A DNA stretch of 64,000 nucleotides from the NCBI GenBank assembly GCA_036273515.1, contig DASUHM010000082.1, positions 1 through 64,000 of the forward strand, read 5' to 3'. The DNA comes from Gaiellales bacterium. GTDB taxonomy: Bacteria; Actinomycetota; Thermoleophilia; Gaiellales; JAICJC01. The position numbers and the translations under genes are program-made. This document shows positions 51,804 through 63,168 of this stretch, piece by piece; the first letter of the stretch is position 1, and each line of letters starts with the position of its first letter. Under the pieces are notes generated by a model. The model was not told the origin of the DNA. It worked only from the letters and a program-made list of their open reading frames with translations, and did no database searches.

Positions 51804-52861
51804 TCCGCGTCCGTGCTCGAGCTCACCTTGGTGAAGATCATCTTGCCCGACGGTGACTGCAGCACCGACGTCACCTCCACCGCCGCGGTCTCGCCGAGCA
51901 GCTTGCGGCCGCCCTCGACCACGACCATCGTCCCGTCGTCGAGGTAGCCGACGCCCTGATCGTGCTCCTTGCCCTCGCGGATCACGCGCACGTCGAACGA
52001 CTCGCCGGGCAGCACGGCCGGTTTGAGCGCATTCGCGAGCTCGTTCACGTTCAGGACGACGACGTCCTGGATCTTGGCCAGGCGGTTCAGGTTGAAGTCG
52101 GTCGTCAGGATGCGAAGCCCGCGGGCCTTGGCCAGCTTCAGCAGCTTGGCGTCGACGTCCTCGAGCTCGGGGAAGTCGACGTCGGGCGTCGTCACCGTGA
52201 CCTCGGAGCGCAGCCCCTGGACGACCTCGAGCCCGCGGCGGCCGCGGGCGCGCTTGAGCGAGTCGCCCGAGTCGGCGACATGCTGCAGCTCGCGGAGCAC
52301 GAACTCGGGCACGACGAGCTCGTCCTTCAGGAAGCCGGTGCGGACGATGTCGGCAATCCGCCCGTCGATGATCGCGCTCGTGTCGACGAGCGTCACGAAG
52401 CCGTTCAGGTCCGGCTCCGTGCCCGGCTCGGCGACCGGGTGCACGCCGACCAGGCGCAGGATGCCGCGATGCTTCTTCGCCGCGGTGAAGGCGAAGAGGT
52501 ACCCCACCACCAGGAACAGCGGCAGGATCACCCACTTGCCGATGTACGGCAGGGTGTGAACCGGGAACCACAGAAGCGCCGACACGAGCAGCCCGACCAG
52601 CAGGCCGATCGCGGCAACGGTCAACTCACCCGCGCTGCGGGACTGGACGGCCCGCTCGACCCTCTTGAATCCGCGTACCAGCCCCTTGCCGACCAGCCCT
52701 CCCACCATCCACCCGACGGCGAAGACGAGGAAGACGACGACGGCGAAGGCGGGGTACGCGTATGAAGCCGGATAACGGTCCTCGAGATTAAGAGACAACC
52801 CCGCCTGGATGGCACCCAGGACGCCCAAGAGGGACAAGACGATCCGTGTTGAGACCACCAT
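51800..52861 (-). CDS. yacL: YacL-like PIN/TRAM-domain membrane protein
   Basis: A 353-aa protein: four N-terminal membrane helices (about residues 1-125), a PIN nuclease domain (LVDTSAIIDGRIADIV ... GDSLKRARGRRGLEV ... TTDFNLNRLA), and a C-terminal TRAM RNA-binding domain (ESFDVRVIREGKEHDQGVGYLDDGTMVVV). Probably a membrane-bound RNase; the acidic residues are intact. GAGGAG precedes ATG 52861. In Bacillus yacL lies between disA and ispD, as here. Confidence 0.92.
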   Translation of the reverse strand: MVVSTRIVLSLLGVLGAIQAGLSLNLEDRYPASYAYPAFAVVVFLVFAVGWMVGGLVGKGLVRGFKRVERAVQSRSAGELTVAAIGLLVGLLVSALLWFPVHTLPYIGKWVILPLFLVVGYLFAFTAAKKHRGILRLVGVHPVAEPGTEPDLNGFVTLVDTSAIIDGRIADIVRTGFLKDELVVPEFVLRELQHVADSGDSLKRARGRRGLEVVQGLRSEVTVTTPDVDFPELEDVDAKLLKLAKARGLRILTTDFNLNRLAKIQDVVVLNVNELANALKPAVLPGESFDVRVIREGKEHDQGVGYLDDGTMVVVEGGRKLLGETAAVEVTSVLQSPSGKMIFTKVSSSTDAE

Positions 52862-52948
52862 CGTCCGCTCCTCTCTATGCCTGTCGCAGCCCACGCCGGA
52901 TGGGCGAACGACCGCCGCCCGGCGGGGGTGCACGCGTGATGCGTGTGG

Positions 52949-53455
52949 CTACGCCCGCGCCTTGCGGGCCTCGCCGATCTCGTCGAGCACCTCCTCCAGG
53001 AACTCGCGCGCCTCGTCCTCGTCCATGTTCTTCGCGTACATCAGCTCGCTGGCGAGGATGCGCTTGGCCTTCGAGAACATCTGCTTCTCACCCGTGGAGA
53101 GACCCTTCTCCTGGTCGCGCTGTGCGAGGTTGCGAACGACCTCGGCCATCTCGAAGATGTCGCCGGTCTTCATCTTGTCGCGGTTGTGCTTGAAACGGCG
53201 GTTCCAGTTCTTCGGCATCTTGGTGCCGTCGCCCTGGAGCACGGTGAGGACCTCCTCGACGGTCTCCTCGCCGATCACCTTGCGCAGACCGACGCGCTCC
53301 GCGCTGTCCAGCGGAATCGTGACGGTCATGTCGTTGTGGAGGATCTGGATCGTCAGGTACTCCCGATCCTGGTCCCCGACGACACGCATATCCCTGCTTG
53401 TGATCGTCCCAGCCCCGTGATGGGGGTACACGACCTTGTCGCCAACCTCATACAA
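52949..53455 (-). CDS. carD: CarD family transcription factor
   Basis: A 168-aa CarD/CdnL protein. The N-terminal RNA polymerase beta-binding Tudor-like domain begins YEVGDKVVYPHHGAGTI; the C-terminal helical domain includes PKNWNRRFKHNRDKMKTGD with the promoter-wedging Trp. It stabilises open complexes, especially at rRNA and tRNA promoters. The frame allows only TTG 53455 as start; AGGAGG lies 11 nt upstream, rather far. Confidence 0.93.
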   Translation of the reverse strand: MYEVGDKVVYPHHGAGTITSRDMRVVGDQDREYLTIQILHNDMTVTIPLDSAERVGLRKVIGEETVEEVLTVLQGDGTKMPKNWNRRFKHNRDKMKTGDIFEMAEVVRNLAQRDQEKGLSTGEKQMFSKAKRILASELMYAKNMDEDEAREFLEEVLDEIGEARKARA

Positions 53456-53651
53456 AAGTCGCTCGACCTCCTAGCCAAAAGTGCGCCTGCACGCCCGCGA
53501 AACCCCTCGCGCCTAGGGCGTAGATTCTATCAGATCTGGCACGTTGAGGCGAACGGATCACAGCATTCTGTAGACATCGCAAACGAATTTCGGCAGACAC
53601 CGCCGAAGACCGATACACGCCCTCCGGAGCGGGCCGCAATCGTTTCGACGA

Positions 53652-54746
53652 TTACAGGTTCAGGTAGCGATCCACGAGGTTCTGCTCCTGCAGCCGGCGC
53701 AGGCCCTCGCGGATCTCGCGGGCGCGCACCGCACCGACGCCCTCGACCTCCTCGAGCTCCGTCTGGGAGGCGCGCACGAACGCCTCCAGGCCGTCGAAGT
53801 GCTCGACGACGTGGGCAATGACGCTCTCCGGCAGGCGGGGGATCTTCGAGAGCACGCGGTGGCCGCGCGGCGTGACCGCGTAGTCGACCGGTGACACGCT
53901 GCGCGGGTAGCCCAGCACCTCGGCCAGCTGCTCGAGCTCGAGGAGCTGCGTGTCGGGCATCGTCCGCAGCTGCTCCAGCGCGCGCCGGTAGCCGCCGGTC
54001 ACCTCGGGCAGCTCGTAGTCGCGCACCATCGCCACCTCGTCGCCGGGCACCCACTCGGACATCTCGTCGAGCTGGATCTTGATCAGCCGGCCCTCGACGC
54101 CGAGCTCCGCGATGTTGCGCTCGATCTCGTCGCGCATGCGCGAGGTCATCTCGGCCCGCTGGAGCGCGACCAGGACGTCGTCCAGCATCACCGCGCCCTG
54201 GAACTCGAGCGCCGTCAGGCGGGTCGAGACCTGCTCGAAGCGGGTCCGGTAGGTCTCGAGCGTCGTCACGGCCTGGTTCGTCTTCGCGAGGATGTCGGAG
54301 ATGTCCTCGAGCTGGTAGCGGACGTCGCCGACGTAGGTCGTGACGACGTCGCGCTGCTGGCTGATCGAGATCACGAGGGCACCGGTCTGCTTGGCCACGC
54401 GCTCGGCGGTGCGGTGGCGGGTGCCGGTCTCGGCCGACGGGATCGTCGGGTCGGGCATGAGCTGGACGTTCGCGTAGACGATCCGGGTCGCGACCGCGTT
54501 CAGGATGATCGCGCCGTCCATCTTGGCGAGCTCGTAGAGCAGGTACGGCGAGAACGCCTGGTCGAGCCGGATCCCGCCCGAGAACATGAACGAGAGCTCC
54601 GCCGGCTCGCCGATCACGATCAGCGCCCCGAGCCGCGCGCGCAGGATGTCGTTCAGCCCCTGGCGCATCGTCGTGCCCGGCGCGATGCGGCGGAGCGCGT
54701 CCAGCATCTTGGGATCCTTGCGAACGTCGGGAAGAAGCTCGGTCAA
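53652..54746 (-). CDS. disA: DNA integrity scanning diadenylate cyclase DisA
   Basis: A 364-aa DisA. The N-terminal DAC domain has the DGA (KMDGAIILN) and RHR (GTRHRTAERVAKQTGA) motifs that make c-di-AMP from two ATP. A helical linker follows, and a C-terminal HhH DNA-binding region (LEEVEGVGAVRAREIREGL). The octamer scans DNA and stops synthesis at branched structures. TTG 54746 overlaps the radA stop (TTGA). Confidence 0.95.
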   Translation of the reverse strand: MTELLPDVRKDPKMLDALRRIAPGTTMRQGLNDILRARLGALIVIGEPAELSFMFSGGIRLDQAFSPYLLYELAKMDGAIILNAVATRIVYANVQLMPDPTIPSAETGTRHRTAERVAKQTGALVISISQQRDVVTTYVGDVRYQLEDISDILAKTNQAVTTLETYRTRFEQVSTRLTALEFQGAVMLDDVLVALQRAEMTSRMRDEIERNIAELGVEGRLIKIQLDEMSEWVPGDEVAMVRDYELPEVTGGYRRALEQLRTMPDTQLLELEQLAEVLGYPRSVSPVDYAVTPRGHRVLSKIPRLPESVIAHVVEHFDGLEAFVRASQTELEEVEGVGAVRAREIREGLRRLQEQNLVDRYLNL

Positions 54747-56116
54747 GCGCGCCCCTCGATGGCCGCGGGCCGGCCGAATGCCAGCCCGATCGCTTCCTCC
54801 AGAGTATCAGCGCACCGCAGCGGCGGCCCATTCCCGGGCCCGGTCGTGCGGGGCGGGCAGACCAGGCCGGACACGCCCAGCTTGGCCGCCTCCGCGAGGC
54901 GCGGCCCGGTGTGCGAGACCGGTCGCACGCGGCCGGTCAGGCCGAGCTCGCCGAAGCAGGCGAGCCGCTCCGGGGCCGCCCGGCCGAGCGCGGAGGAGAC
55001 GATGGCGAGCGCCACGGCGAGGTCGGCCGCCGGCTCGTCGACCCGCACGCCTCCGGCGACGTTCACGAAAACGTCGGACGAGCCCAGCGCGACGCCGGCG
55101 TGGCGGCCGAGCACCGCCACGATCATCGACAGCCGGTTGCGGTCGAAGCCGGTCGCCTGGCGACGCGGCATCGCGAGGTCGCTCTGCGCCACCAGCGCCT
55201 GCACCTCGAGCACGATCGGCCGCGTGCCCTCGATCGCGGGCAGGAGCACCGATCCCGGCCCGGCCGGCCCCGGCTCTGCCAGGGCCGCGGAGGGGTCGGC
55301 GACCGGCTCGAGGCCGGCGTCCGTCATCTCGAAGATGCCGATCTCGTCGGTGGAGCCGAACCGGTTCTTGACCGCGCGCAGCACCCGCAGGTGGCGGTAG
55401 CGGTCGCCCTCGAACTGGAGCACCGCGTCGACCAGGTGCTCGAGGACACGCGGGCCGGCCACGGCGCCGTCCTTGGTCACGTGGCCGACGAGCACGATCG
55501 CAGTGGAGCCGCCCTTGGCCACGCGCAGCAGCCGCTCGGCCGCCTCGCGCACCTGGGCAACGCTGCCCGGGGCCGACTGGAGATCTGCGCTTCGCAGCGT
55601 CTGCACCGAGTCGACGACGCAGACCGCCGGCGCCTCGGCGACGATCGCCTCGCAGACGGCGTCGAGGTCGGTGTCGGCGAGCACGCGGATCGCGTCGCCC
55701 GCGCCCAGCCGCTGCGCCCGCAGGCGCACCTGGGCCGGCGACTCCTCGCCGCACACGAGCAGCGTGCGCCCGCCCGCGGTCGCGATGGCGGCCAGCGCCT
55801 GGAGCAGCAGCGAGCTCTTGCCGACGCCCGGCTCGCCGCCGATCAGAACCAGCGAGCCCGGAACGATGCCGCCGCCCAGCACGCGGTCGAGCTCGCCGAT
55901 GCCGCTCGGCAGGCGGGCAGCGGCGAGCACGTCGACGTCGCCGAGCAGGCCGACCGCGGGCGCGCCGGCGGCGCGGCGGCGGGCAGCCGGCGACGGCGCC
56001 CGCACCGCCTCCTCGTGCAGAGAGTTCCATTCTCCGCAGCCAGGGCAGCGGCCGAGCCACTTGGGGCTCTGATGGCCGCAGTCGGAGCAGACGAAGGTGG
56101 TTGCGGAACGTGCCAC
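54743..56116 (-). CDS. radA: DNA repair protein RadA (Sms)
   Basis: A 457-aa RecA-like branch-migration ATPase: C4 zinc finger (CSDCGHQSPKWLGRCPGCGEW), Walker A GGEPGVGKSSLLLQ, the RadA motif KNRFGSTDE, and a C-terminal Lon-like P domain (VNVAGGVRVDEPAADLAVALA). It processes recombination intermediates. GTG 56116 precedes the zinc finger by seven codons. It is coupled to disA, as in Bacillus. Confidence 0.94.
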   Translation of the reverse strand: MARSATTFVCSDCGHQSPKWLGRCPGCGEWNSLHEEAVRAPSPAARRRAAGAPAVGLLGDVDVLAAARLPSGIGELDRVLGGGIVPGSLVLIGGEPGVGKSSLLLQALAAIATAGGRTLLVCGEESPAQVRLRAQRLGAGDAIRVLADTDLDAVCEAIVAEAPAVCVVDSVQTLRSADLQSAPGSVAQVREAAERLLRVAKGGSTAIVLVGHVTKDGAVAGPRVLEHLVDAVLQFEGDRYRHLRVLRAVKNRFGSTDEIGIFEMTDAGLEPVADPSAALAEPGPAGPGSVLLPAIEGTRPIVLEVQALVAQSDLAMPRRQATGFDRNRLSMIVAVLGRHAGVALGSSDVFVNVAGGVRVDEPAADLAVALAIVSSALGRAAPERLACFGELGLTGRVRPVSHTGPRLAEAAKLGVSGLVCPPRTTGPGNGPPLRCADTLEEAIGLAFGRPAAIEGRA

Positions 56117-56168
56117 GGACGGGCAATTGTCGCATCCGGGTCGGCCGTCACCGCCGACCCCGCCAAAA

Positions 56169-56180
56169 GGGTCTGACCCC
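56169..56180. repeat. GGGTCTGACCCC element
   Basis: A copy of the dispersed palindrome lacking the first G, in the gap between the divergent radA and cupredoxin genes. Confidence 0.6.
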
Positions 56181-56213
56181 GTGTGGCGGGTCCCGGGTGC
56201 TAGGTTGGCGGGC

Positions 56214-56618
56214 ATGCGAATCCCACTGCTCCACTCCGCCGCGACGGTCGCCGTCGTGGCCGTGCTCGCCGCCGGGTGCGGCGGCGGGTCGGGCGGGGGC
56301 GGCTCGTCGGCCGCAGCGTCGTCGACGCCCGCGAACGCCCAGGTCGTCGAGATCGACGTCGCCCAGAGCGGCTTCGCGTTCACGAAGACGACCGCGACCG
56401 CCAACGCCGGCACCGTCGAGCTGAAGTCGATGAACCCCCAGTCGGTGTCGCACGACATCTCGATCAAGGGGAACGGCGTGGACGAGCACGGGAACCTCGT
56501 CTCCGGCGGCGGCGTGTCCACCGTGACCGTCGACCTCAAGCCCGGGACGTACACGTTCTACTGCTCGGTGCCCGGCCACGAGCAGGCCGGCATGAAAGGC
56601 ACGCTGACCGTCAGCTAG
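56214..56618 (+). CDS. Cupredoxin lipoprotein
   Basis: A 134-aa exported blue-copper protein. Signal and lipobox VAVLAAGC (Cys22), a Gly/Ser linker, then a plastocyanin-like domain with all type 1 copper ligands: His in SHDISIKG, and Cys, His and Met in CSVPGHEQAGM. Probably carries electrons at the outer face of the membrane. ATG 56214 is 7 nt after TAGGTT, hence probably leaderless. Confidence 0.88.
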   Translation: MRIPLLHSAATVAVVAVLAAGCGGGSGGGGSSAAASSTPANAQVVEIDVAQSGFAFTKTTATANAGTVELKSMNPQSVSHDISIKGNGVDEHGNLVSGGGVSTVTVDLKPGTYTFYCSVPGHEQAGMKGTLTVS

Positions 56619-56628
56619 ACCGGACAAC

Positions 56629-56973
56629 GACCGAGGGGCGCCGCTATGGGCGTCCCTCGGGTTGTTCACGTCGAGCTTCGTGAAAGAACGGTTTCCCGCC
56701 GCTCCGGCGAGACCGCGCTCTCGCCGGACCCCCACCAGCGCTCCGCCGTCGCGGAGAAGGAGGGGGCCCGTGGGGGAACCATGGGTTCCCCCACGTCAAG
56801 ACCGAGCGGCGCCGCTGTGGGCGTCCCTCGGGTTGTTCGTGTCGAGCTTCGTGAAAGAACGGGTTCCCGCCGCTCCGGCGAGCCCGCGCTCTCGCCGGAG
56901 CCCCCCACCAGCGCTCCGCCGTCGCGGAGAAGGAGGGGGCCCGTGGGGGGAACCATGGGTTCCCCCCCGTCAA
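56629..56973. repeat. Tandem repeat, two ~172-bp units
   Basis: 56629-56799 and 56800-56973 are about 95% identical, each starting GACCGAG. A third partial copy starts at 56974 and forms the clpC terminator. Each unit holds several hairpins, for example CCGGCGAGA/TCTCGCCGG and GGGGGAACC/GGTTCCCCC. The start of unit 1 (56631-56660) also folds as the likely terminator of the cupredoxin gene. No gene is present on either strand. Confidence 0.85.
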
Positions 56974-56975
56974 GA

Positions 56976-57003
56976 CCGAGGGGCGCCAATTGGCGCCCCT
57001 CGG
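56976..57003. terminator. Perfect 12-bp palindrome after clpC
   Basis: CCGAGGGGCGCC-AATT-GGCGCCCCTCGG, 26 bp beyond the clpC stop and downstream of the cupredoxin gene: a bidirectional terminator. Confidence 0.75.
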
Positions 57004-57029
57004 GGTTCACTTGCTCTGGTCGCGGAGCG

Positions 57030-59591
<2,562 letters not shown>

Positions 59592-59655
59592 GCTCGTGCC
59601 CCCTTTCTGCCGGTCGTGAATAAGACTGGATCAATGGCTCTGGCCGGACCGTCAA

Positions 59656-59711
59656 TTAGGTATCTCCTAAATGACGCCCCGGTCTGGGAGTGGACGGTCA
59701 GGACTATAGCA
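59656..59711 (-). promoter_or_regulatory. clpC promoter and TTAGG palindrome
   Basis: On the minus strand TGCTATAGT (59703-59711) is an extended -10, predicting a 5' leader of about 105 nt. Downstream in the leader lies TTAGG-N5-CCTAA (59656-59670), possibly an operator. It matches none of CtsR, HrcA-CIRCE, HspR-HAIR or ClgR sites that I know. Confidence 0.45.
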
Positions 59712-59803
59712 CCGGCACTCCTGGCTTCCTGTGGCGCCGTCGGCCTTGGCGTTGGCCTCCCATCGGCGCCCCGCCCACGCGACTTGAGCCTCAATTGTGA
59801 CGG

Positions 59804-60082
59804 GTGGACATCGAGGCCGAAATGCGCAACGATCCAGCCGTGAGATACACCGTGGAGCACTACCGCGCCATCGATGACGAGGGTTCTCCGCTGGGAGTCG
59901 CCTACGTCCCGACCGGCCAGGTGGACCGGGTCGAGGCCCATGACGAGACGACCGCCGCCGCCATCGCCCTCTCCGGCGATGCGGAGGTGCTCGACGCGGA
60001 CGTCGTCTCCTACAACCCGGGCCAGGGGCTGTACGGCGTCGCCGGCGAGGACGAGGCCGTGAAGGTCTCGTCGACCGCGTGA
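59804..60082 (+). CDS. Small hypothetical protein
   Basis: A 92-aa acidic protein (VEHYRAIDDEGSPLGVAYVPTGQVDRVEAHDETTAAAIALSGDAEVLDADVVSYN), with no recognised family or membrane segment. The start is GTG 59804 or ATG 59822. Its stop overlaps the next gene by GTGA, so it is coupled to the peptidase. Confidence 0.6.
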   Translation: MDIEAEMRNDPAVRYTVEHYRAIDDEGSPLGVAYVPTGQVDRVEAHDETTAAAIALSGDAEVLDADVVSYNPGQGLYGVAGEDEAVKVSSTA

Positions 60083-60951
60083 GGGTCGACGAGGGGCGCG
60101 TCCCCGTCCCCGGCGGGAACGTGTGGTACCGCAGCGTCGGCGAGGGCGGCGTGCCGCTGCTCGCCCTGCACGGCGGGCCGGGCGCGCCGAGCGACTACCT
60201 GAAGCCGCTCGAGCAGCTGGCGGACCGCCGCCGGGTCGTCTTCTACGACCAGCTCGGCTGCGGCAACTCCGACATCCCCGACGACCGGTCGCTGTGGACG
60301 GTCGAGCGGTTCATGGACGAGCTCGACGCCGTCCGTGACGCGCTCGGGCTCGACCGGGTGCACCTGTTCGGCAGCTCGTGGGGCGGCATGCTCGCGATGC
60401 AGTACGTCCTCGACCGGGGCCGGCCGCCTGTCAGCCTGATCACGGCCGGGAGCCCGGCGAGCTCGAAGCGCTGGAACGAGATCTGCCAGTCGTGGCTCGA
60501 CGAGATGCCGGCCGCCGAGCGCGAGGAGATCGAGCGGCTCGAGGCGGCCGACATGATGCTCTCGCCCGAGTACGAGGAGGCGATGCAGCCGTTCTACCGC
60601 CGCCACGTCTGCCGGCTCGACCCGTGGCCCGACTACGTCGTGCGCTCGTTCGACCGCATGGCCCTGCCGATCTACCACTACATGGCCGGGCCGAGCGAGT
60701 TCCGCATCATCGGCACGCTGCGCGACTGGGACATCATGGGCCGGCTCGGCGAGATCCGGGTGCCGGCGCTGATCACGTGCGGCGAGTTCGACGAGTGCCG
60801 GCCCGTCCACACCCGCGAGGTGGCCGAGGGCATCCCCGGCAGCCGGCTCGAGGTCATCCCCGACGCGTCGCACCTCTGCTTCGCCGAGCGGCCCGACCTC
60901 TGGATGCCGATCGCGAACGAGTTCATGGCCGCCGCCGAAACCGGGGTCTGA
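60079..60951 (+). CDS. pip: Proline iminopeptidase-family alpha/beta hydrolase
   Basis: A 290-aa serine hydrolase: oxyanion HGGPG, nucleophile Ser in GSSWGG, Asp in CGEFDECRP and His in PDASHLCF. It is likely to release N-terminal proline or act on a similar amide/ester. The stop codon TGA lies inside a GGGGTCTGACCCC palindrome, so the last residues (ETGV) come from the repeat. Confidence 0.87.
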   Translation: MRVDEGRVPVPGGNVWYRSVGEGGVPLLALHGGPGAPSDYLKPLEQLADRRRVVFYDQLGCGNSDIPDDRSLWTVERFMDELDAVRDALGLDRVHLFGSSWGGMLAMQYVLDRGRPPVSLITAGSPASSKRWNEICQSWLDEMPAAEREEIERLEAADMMLSPEYEEAMQPFYRRHVCRLDPWPDYVVRSFDRMALPIYHYMAGPSEFRIIGTLRDWDIMGRLGEIRVPALITCGEFDECRPVHTREVAEGIPGSRLEVIPDASHLCFAERPDLWMPIANEFMAAAETGV

Positions 60952-61006
60952 CCCCACGCAAAAAGCGTCACGACCTCGTCACGGCCGCCGTTCGGGGTCT
61001 GACCCC
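60943..61006. repeat. Two GGGGTCTGACCCC palindromes between convergent genes
   Basis: 60943-60955 and 60994-61006 fill the gap between the peptidase and lysS. The second and its flank (60981-61009) are identical over 29 bp to 11302-11330. They may act as a bidirectional terminator. Confidence 0.8.
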
Positions 61007-61008
61007 GA

Positions 61009-62463
61009 TCAGCGGGCCGGGCGCAGCGTCGGGAAGAGGATGACCTCGCGGATCGAGCGCACGCCCGTCAGGGCCATCGTCAGCCGGTCGATGCCGATGC
61101 CGACGCCGGCCGTCGGGGGCATCCCGTACTCGAGCGCGAGGAGGAAGTCCTCGTCCATCGGGTGGGCCTCCTCGTCGCCGGCGGCGGCGGCCGCGCGGGC
61201 CTCCTCGAACCGGGCCCGCTGCTCGGCAGGGTCGTTCAGCTCGGAGTAGCCGTTGGCGATCTCCATGCCGACGCAGAAGGCCTCGAACCGCTCGACGATG
61301 CCCTGCTCCGTCGGCGACGCCTTCGCGAACGGCGAGAGCTCCACCGGGTAGTCGATCAGGAACGTCGGCCGCTCGATCGCCGGCTCGACGAAGACCGACA
61401 GCAGGTGGTCGACGGCCTGCGCCCAGGTGGCGTCGCCGGACGTGTCGATGTCGCGCTCGCGCATGAAGCTCACCAGCCGGTCGCGGTCGCGGTCGGCCAT
61501 GGGGTCGATGCCGGCGGCATCGTGGATCGCCTCGCGCAGCGGGATCCGCGGCCACGGCGGCGCCAGGTCGATCTCGCAGCCGGCGGCCGCCCCCGCCGCC
61601 GCCACGACCCGCTCCGTGCGCTCCATCGCAACGTGGTAGTCGGCGTAGGCCTCGTACCATTCGAGCATCGTGAACTCCGGGTTGCGCTTGAAGGAGACGC
61701 CTTCGTTGCGGAAGTCCTTGGCGATCTCGTAGACGCGCTCGAGGCCGCCCACGATCAGCCGCTTCAGGTAGAGCTCGTCGGCGATGCGCAGGTAGAACTC
61801 GCGCTCGTACTCGTTGTAGCGCGTGACGAACGGCCGGGCCGCCCCGCCGCCGTAGATCGGCTGGAGCGCGGGCGTCTCGACCTCGTAGAAGCCGTCGCCG
61901 TCGAGCACGCCCCGCACCGCCGTCACGATCGCCGTGCGGGCGAGCGCGATCCGCAGGGCGTCGTCGTTCACGAGCAGGTCGAGGTAGCGCTGGCGGTAGC
62001 GCTGCTCGACGTCGGCGAGGCCGTGGTGCTTCTCCGGTAGGGGCCGCAGGCACTTCGCCAGCGGCCGCCACTCGCGCACCCGCAGGCTCAGCTCGCCGCG
62101 GCGGCTCGAGAAGATCTCGCCGTGGACCGCGACGACGTCGCCGAGGTCGCTCTCGGCCACCGCCGCGAGCCCGTCCTCGCCGAGCACGTCGAGCGTGGCG
62201 TGCAGCTGGATCTGCCCGGTGCGGTCGGCCAGGTCGAGGAAGATCGCCTTGCCGTGGCCGCGGCGGCCGGTGATGCGGCCGGCCAGCCACAGCGACTGGC
62301 CCGACTCGGCACCGGCCTCGAGCTCACCATGATCCGCGCGCACCTGGGCCACCTCGGCCCGCGGCGGCGTGCGGGCGGGGTACGGGTCGACCCCGGCCCG
62401 GCGCATGGCCTCGACCTTCGCGATCCGGTCGTCCCGGATCCCCTGCTCGACGTCGCTCGACAC
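61009..62463 (-). CDS. lysS: Lysyl-tRNA synthetase (class II)
   Basis: A 484-aa class II synthetase: OB-fold anticodon domain (WLAGRITGRRGHGKAIFLDLADRTG), motif 1 (YEVETPALQPIYGGGAARPF), motif 2 (YEIAKDFRNEGVSFKRNPEFTMLEWYEAY) and motif 3 (GMPPTAGVGIGIDRL). GTG 62463 is preferred over TTG 62472, because TATCCT (62472-62477), a likely -10, overlaps the TTG. The stop is 2 bp from a palindromic repeat. Confidence 0.95.
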   Translation of the reverse strand: MSSDVEQGIRDDRIAKVEAMRRAGVDPYPARTPPRAEVAQVRADHGELEAGAESGQSLWLAGRITGRRGHGKAIFLDLADRTGQIQLHATLDVLGEDGLAAVAESDLGDVVAVHGEIFSSRRGELSLRVREWRPLAKCLRPLPEKHHGLADVEQRYRQRYLDLLVNDDALRIALARTAIVTAVRGVLDGDGFYEVETPALQPIYGGGAARPFVTRYNEYEREFYLRIADELYLKRLIVGGLERVYEIAKDFRNEGVSFKRNPEFTMLEWYEAYADYHVAMERTERVVAAAGAAAGCEIDLAPPWPRIPLREAIHDAAGIDPMADRDRDRLVSFMRERDIDTSGDATWAQAVDHLLSVFVEPAIERPTFLIDYPVELSPFAKASPTEQGIVERFEAFCVGMEIANGYSELNDPAEQRARFEEARAAAAAGDEEAHPMDEDFLLALEYGMPPTAGVGIGIDRLTMALTGVRSIREVILFPTLRPAR

Positions 62464-62500
62464 GGCGACCAAGGATATGCGGACGCGACCCCGGGGCCGA

Positions 62501-62977
62501 TCAGGACGGCTTGATGTCCATGATCTTGAGGTGGATCGTGCCGGACGGGGCGGCCACCTCGACCGTCTCGCCCTTCTTGTGCCCGAGCAGCGCCCGCCCG
62601 ACCGGCGACTCGTTCGAGAGCCTGCTGTTGGCCGGGTCGGCCTCGGCCGAGCCGACGATCTCGTAGGTGTCGACGTCGCCGTGCTTGACGTCCTTGACCC
62701 GGACCTTCGTGCCGACGGAGACGACGTCCTTGGGGACGTCCTTGGGATCGATGACGCGGGCCGAGCGCAGCTGTTCCTTCAGCCGCGCGATGCGGTGCTC
62801 GAGCAGCGCCTGCTCGTTCTTCGCGTCGTCGTACTCCGAGTTCTCGCTGATGTCGCCGAACTCACGCGCCTCGCGGATCCGGTCGGCGACCTCGCGGCGC
62901 TTGTTCGTCTCGAGGTCCTCGATCTGCTGCTTGAGCTTCTCGTAGCCCTCGCTGGTGAGGATGACGTCTTTCTCCAC
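62501..62977 (-). CDS. greA: Transcription elongation factor GreA
   Basis: A 158-aa factor that rescues backtracked RNA polymerase. The N-terminal coiled coil (1-78) has the acidic tip EFGDISENSEYDDAKNEQ; the C-terminal FKBP-like domain ends ESPVGRALLGHKKGETVEV. GGGAAG precedes GTG 62977. It is 37 bp upstream of lysS on the same strand. Confidence 0.96.
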   Translation of the reverse strand: MEKDVILTSEGYEKLKQQIEDLETNKRREVADRIREAREFGDISENSEYDDAKNEQALLEHRIARLKEQLRSARVIDPKDVPKDVVSVGTKVRVKDVKHGDVDTYEIVGSAEADPANSRLSNESPVGRALLGHKKGETVEVAAPSGTIHLKIMDIKPS

Positions 62978-63168
62978 TGCTTCCCATCGCCCTTCGGGTG
63001 CGTAAACGGAAAATCGGTGTCGGCCGGGAGTGTGCTATTTGCAGCACATTTCCTGGCGGGCACCGAGCGACGGCGGATTATAGGTCAAGTGGTCGGCGAG
63101 CGGCAACAATCGGAATCGGTCAAGCCGGGCGGTACGTGAAAGAAGGCCTGCACCGATACCATCCCGGC

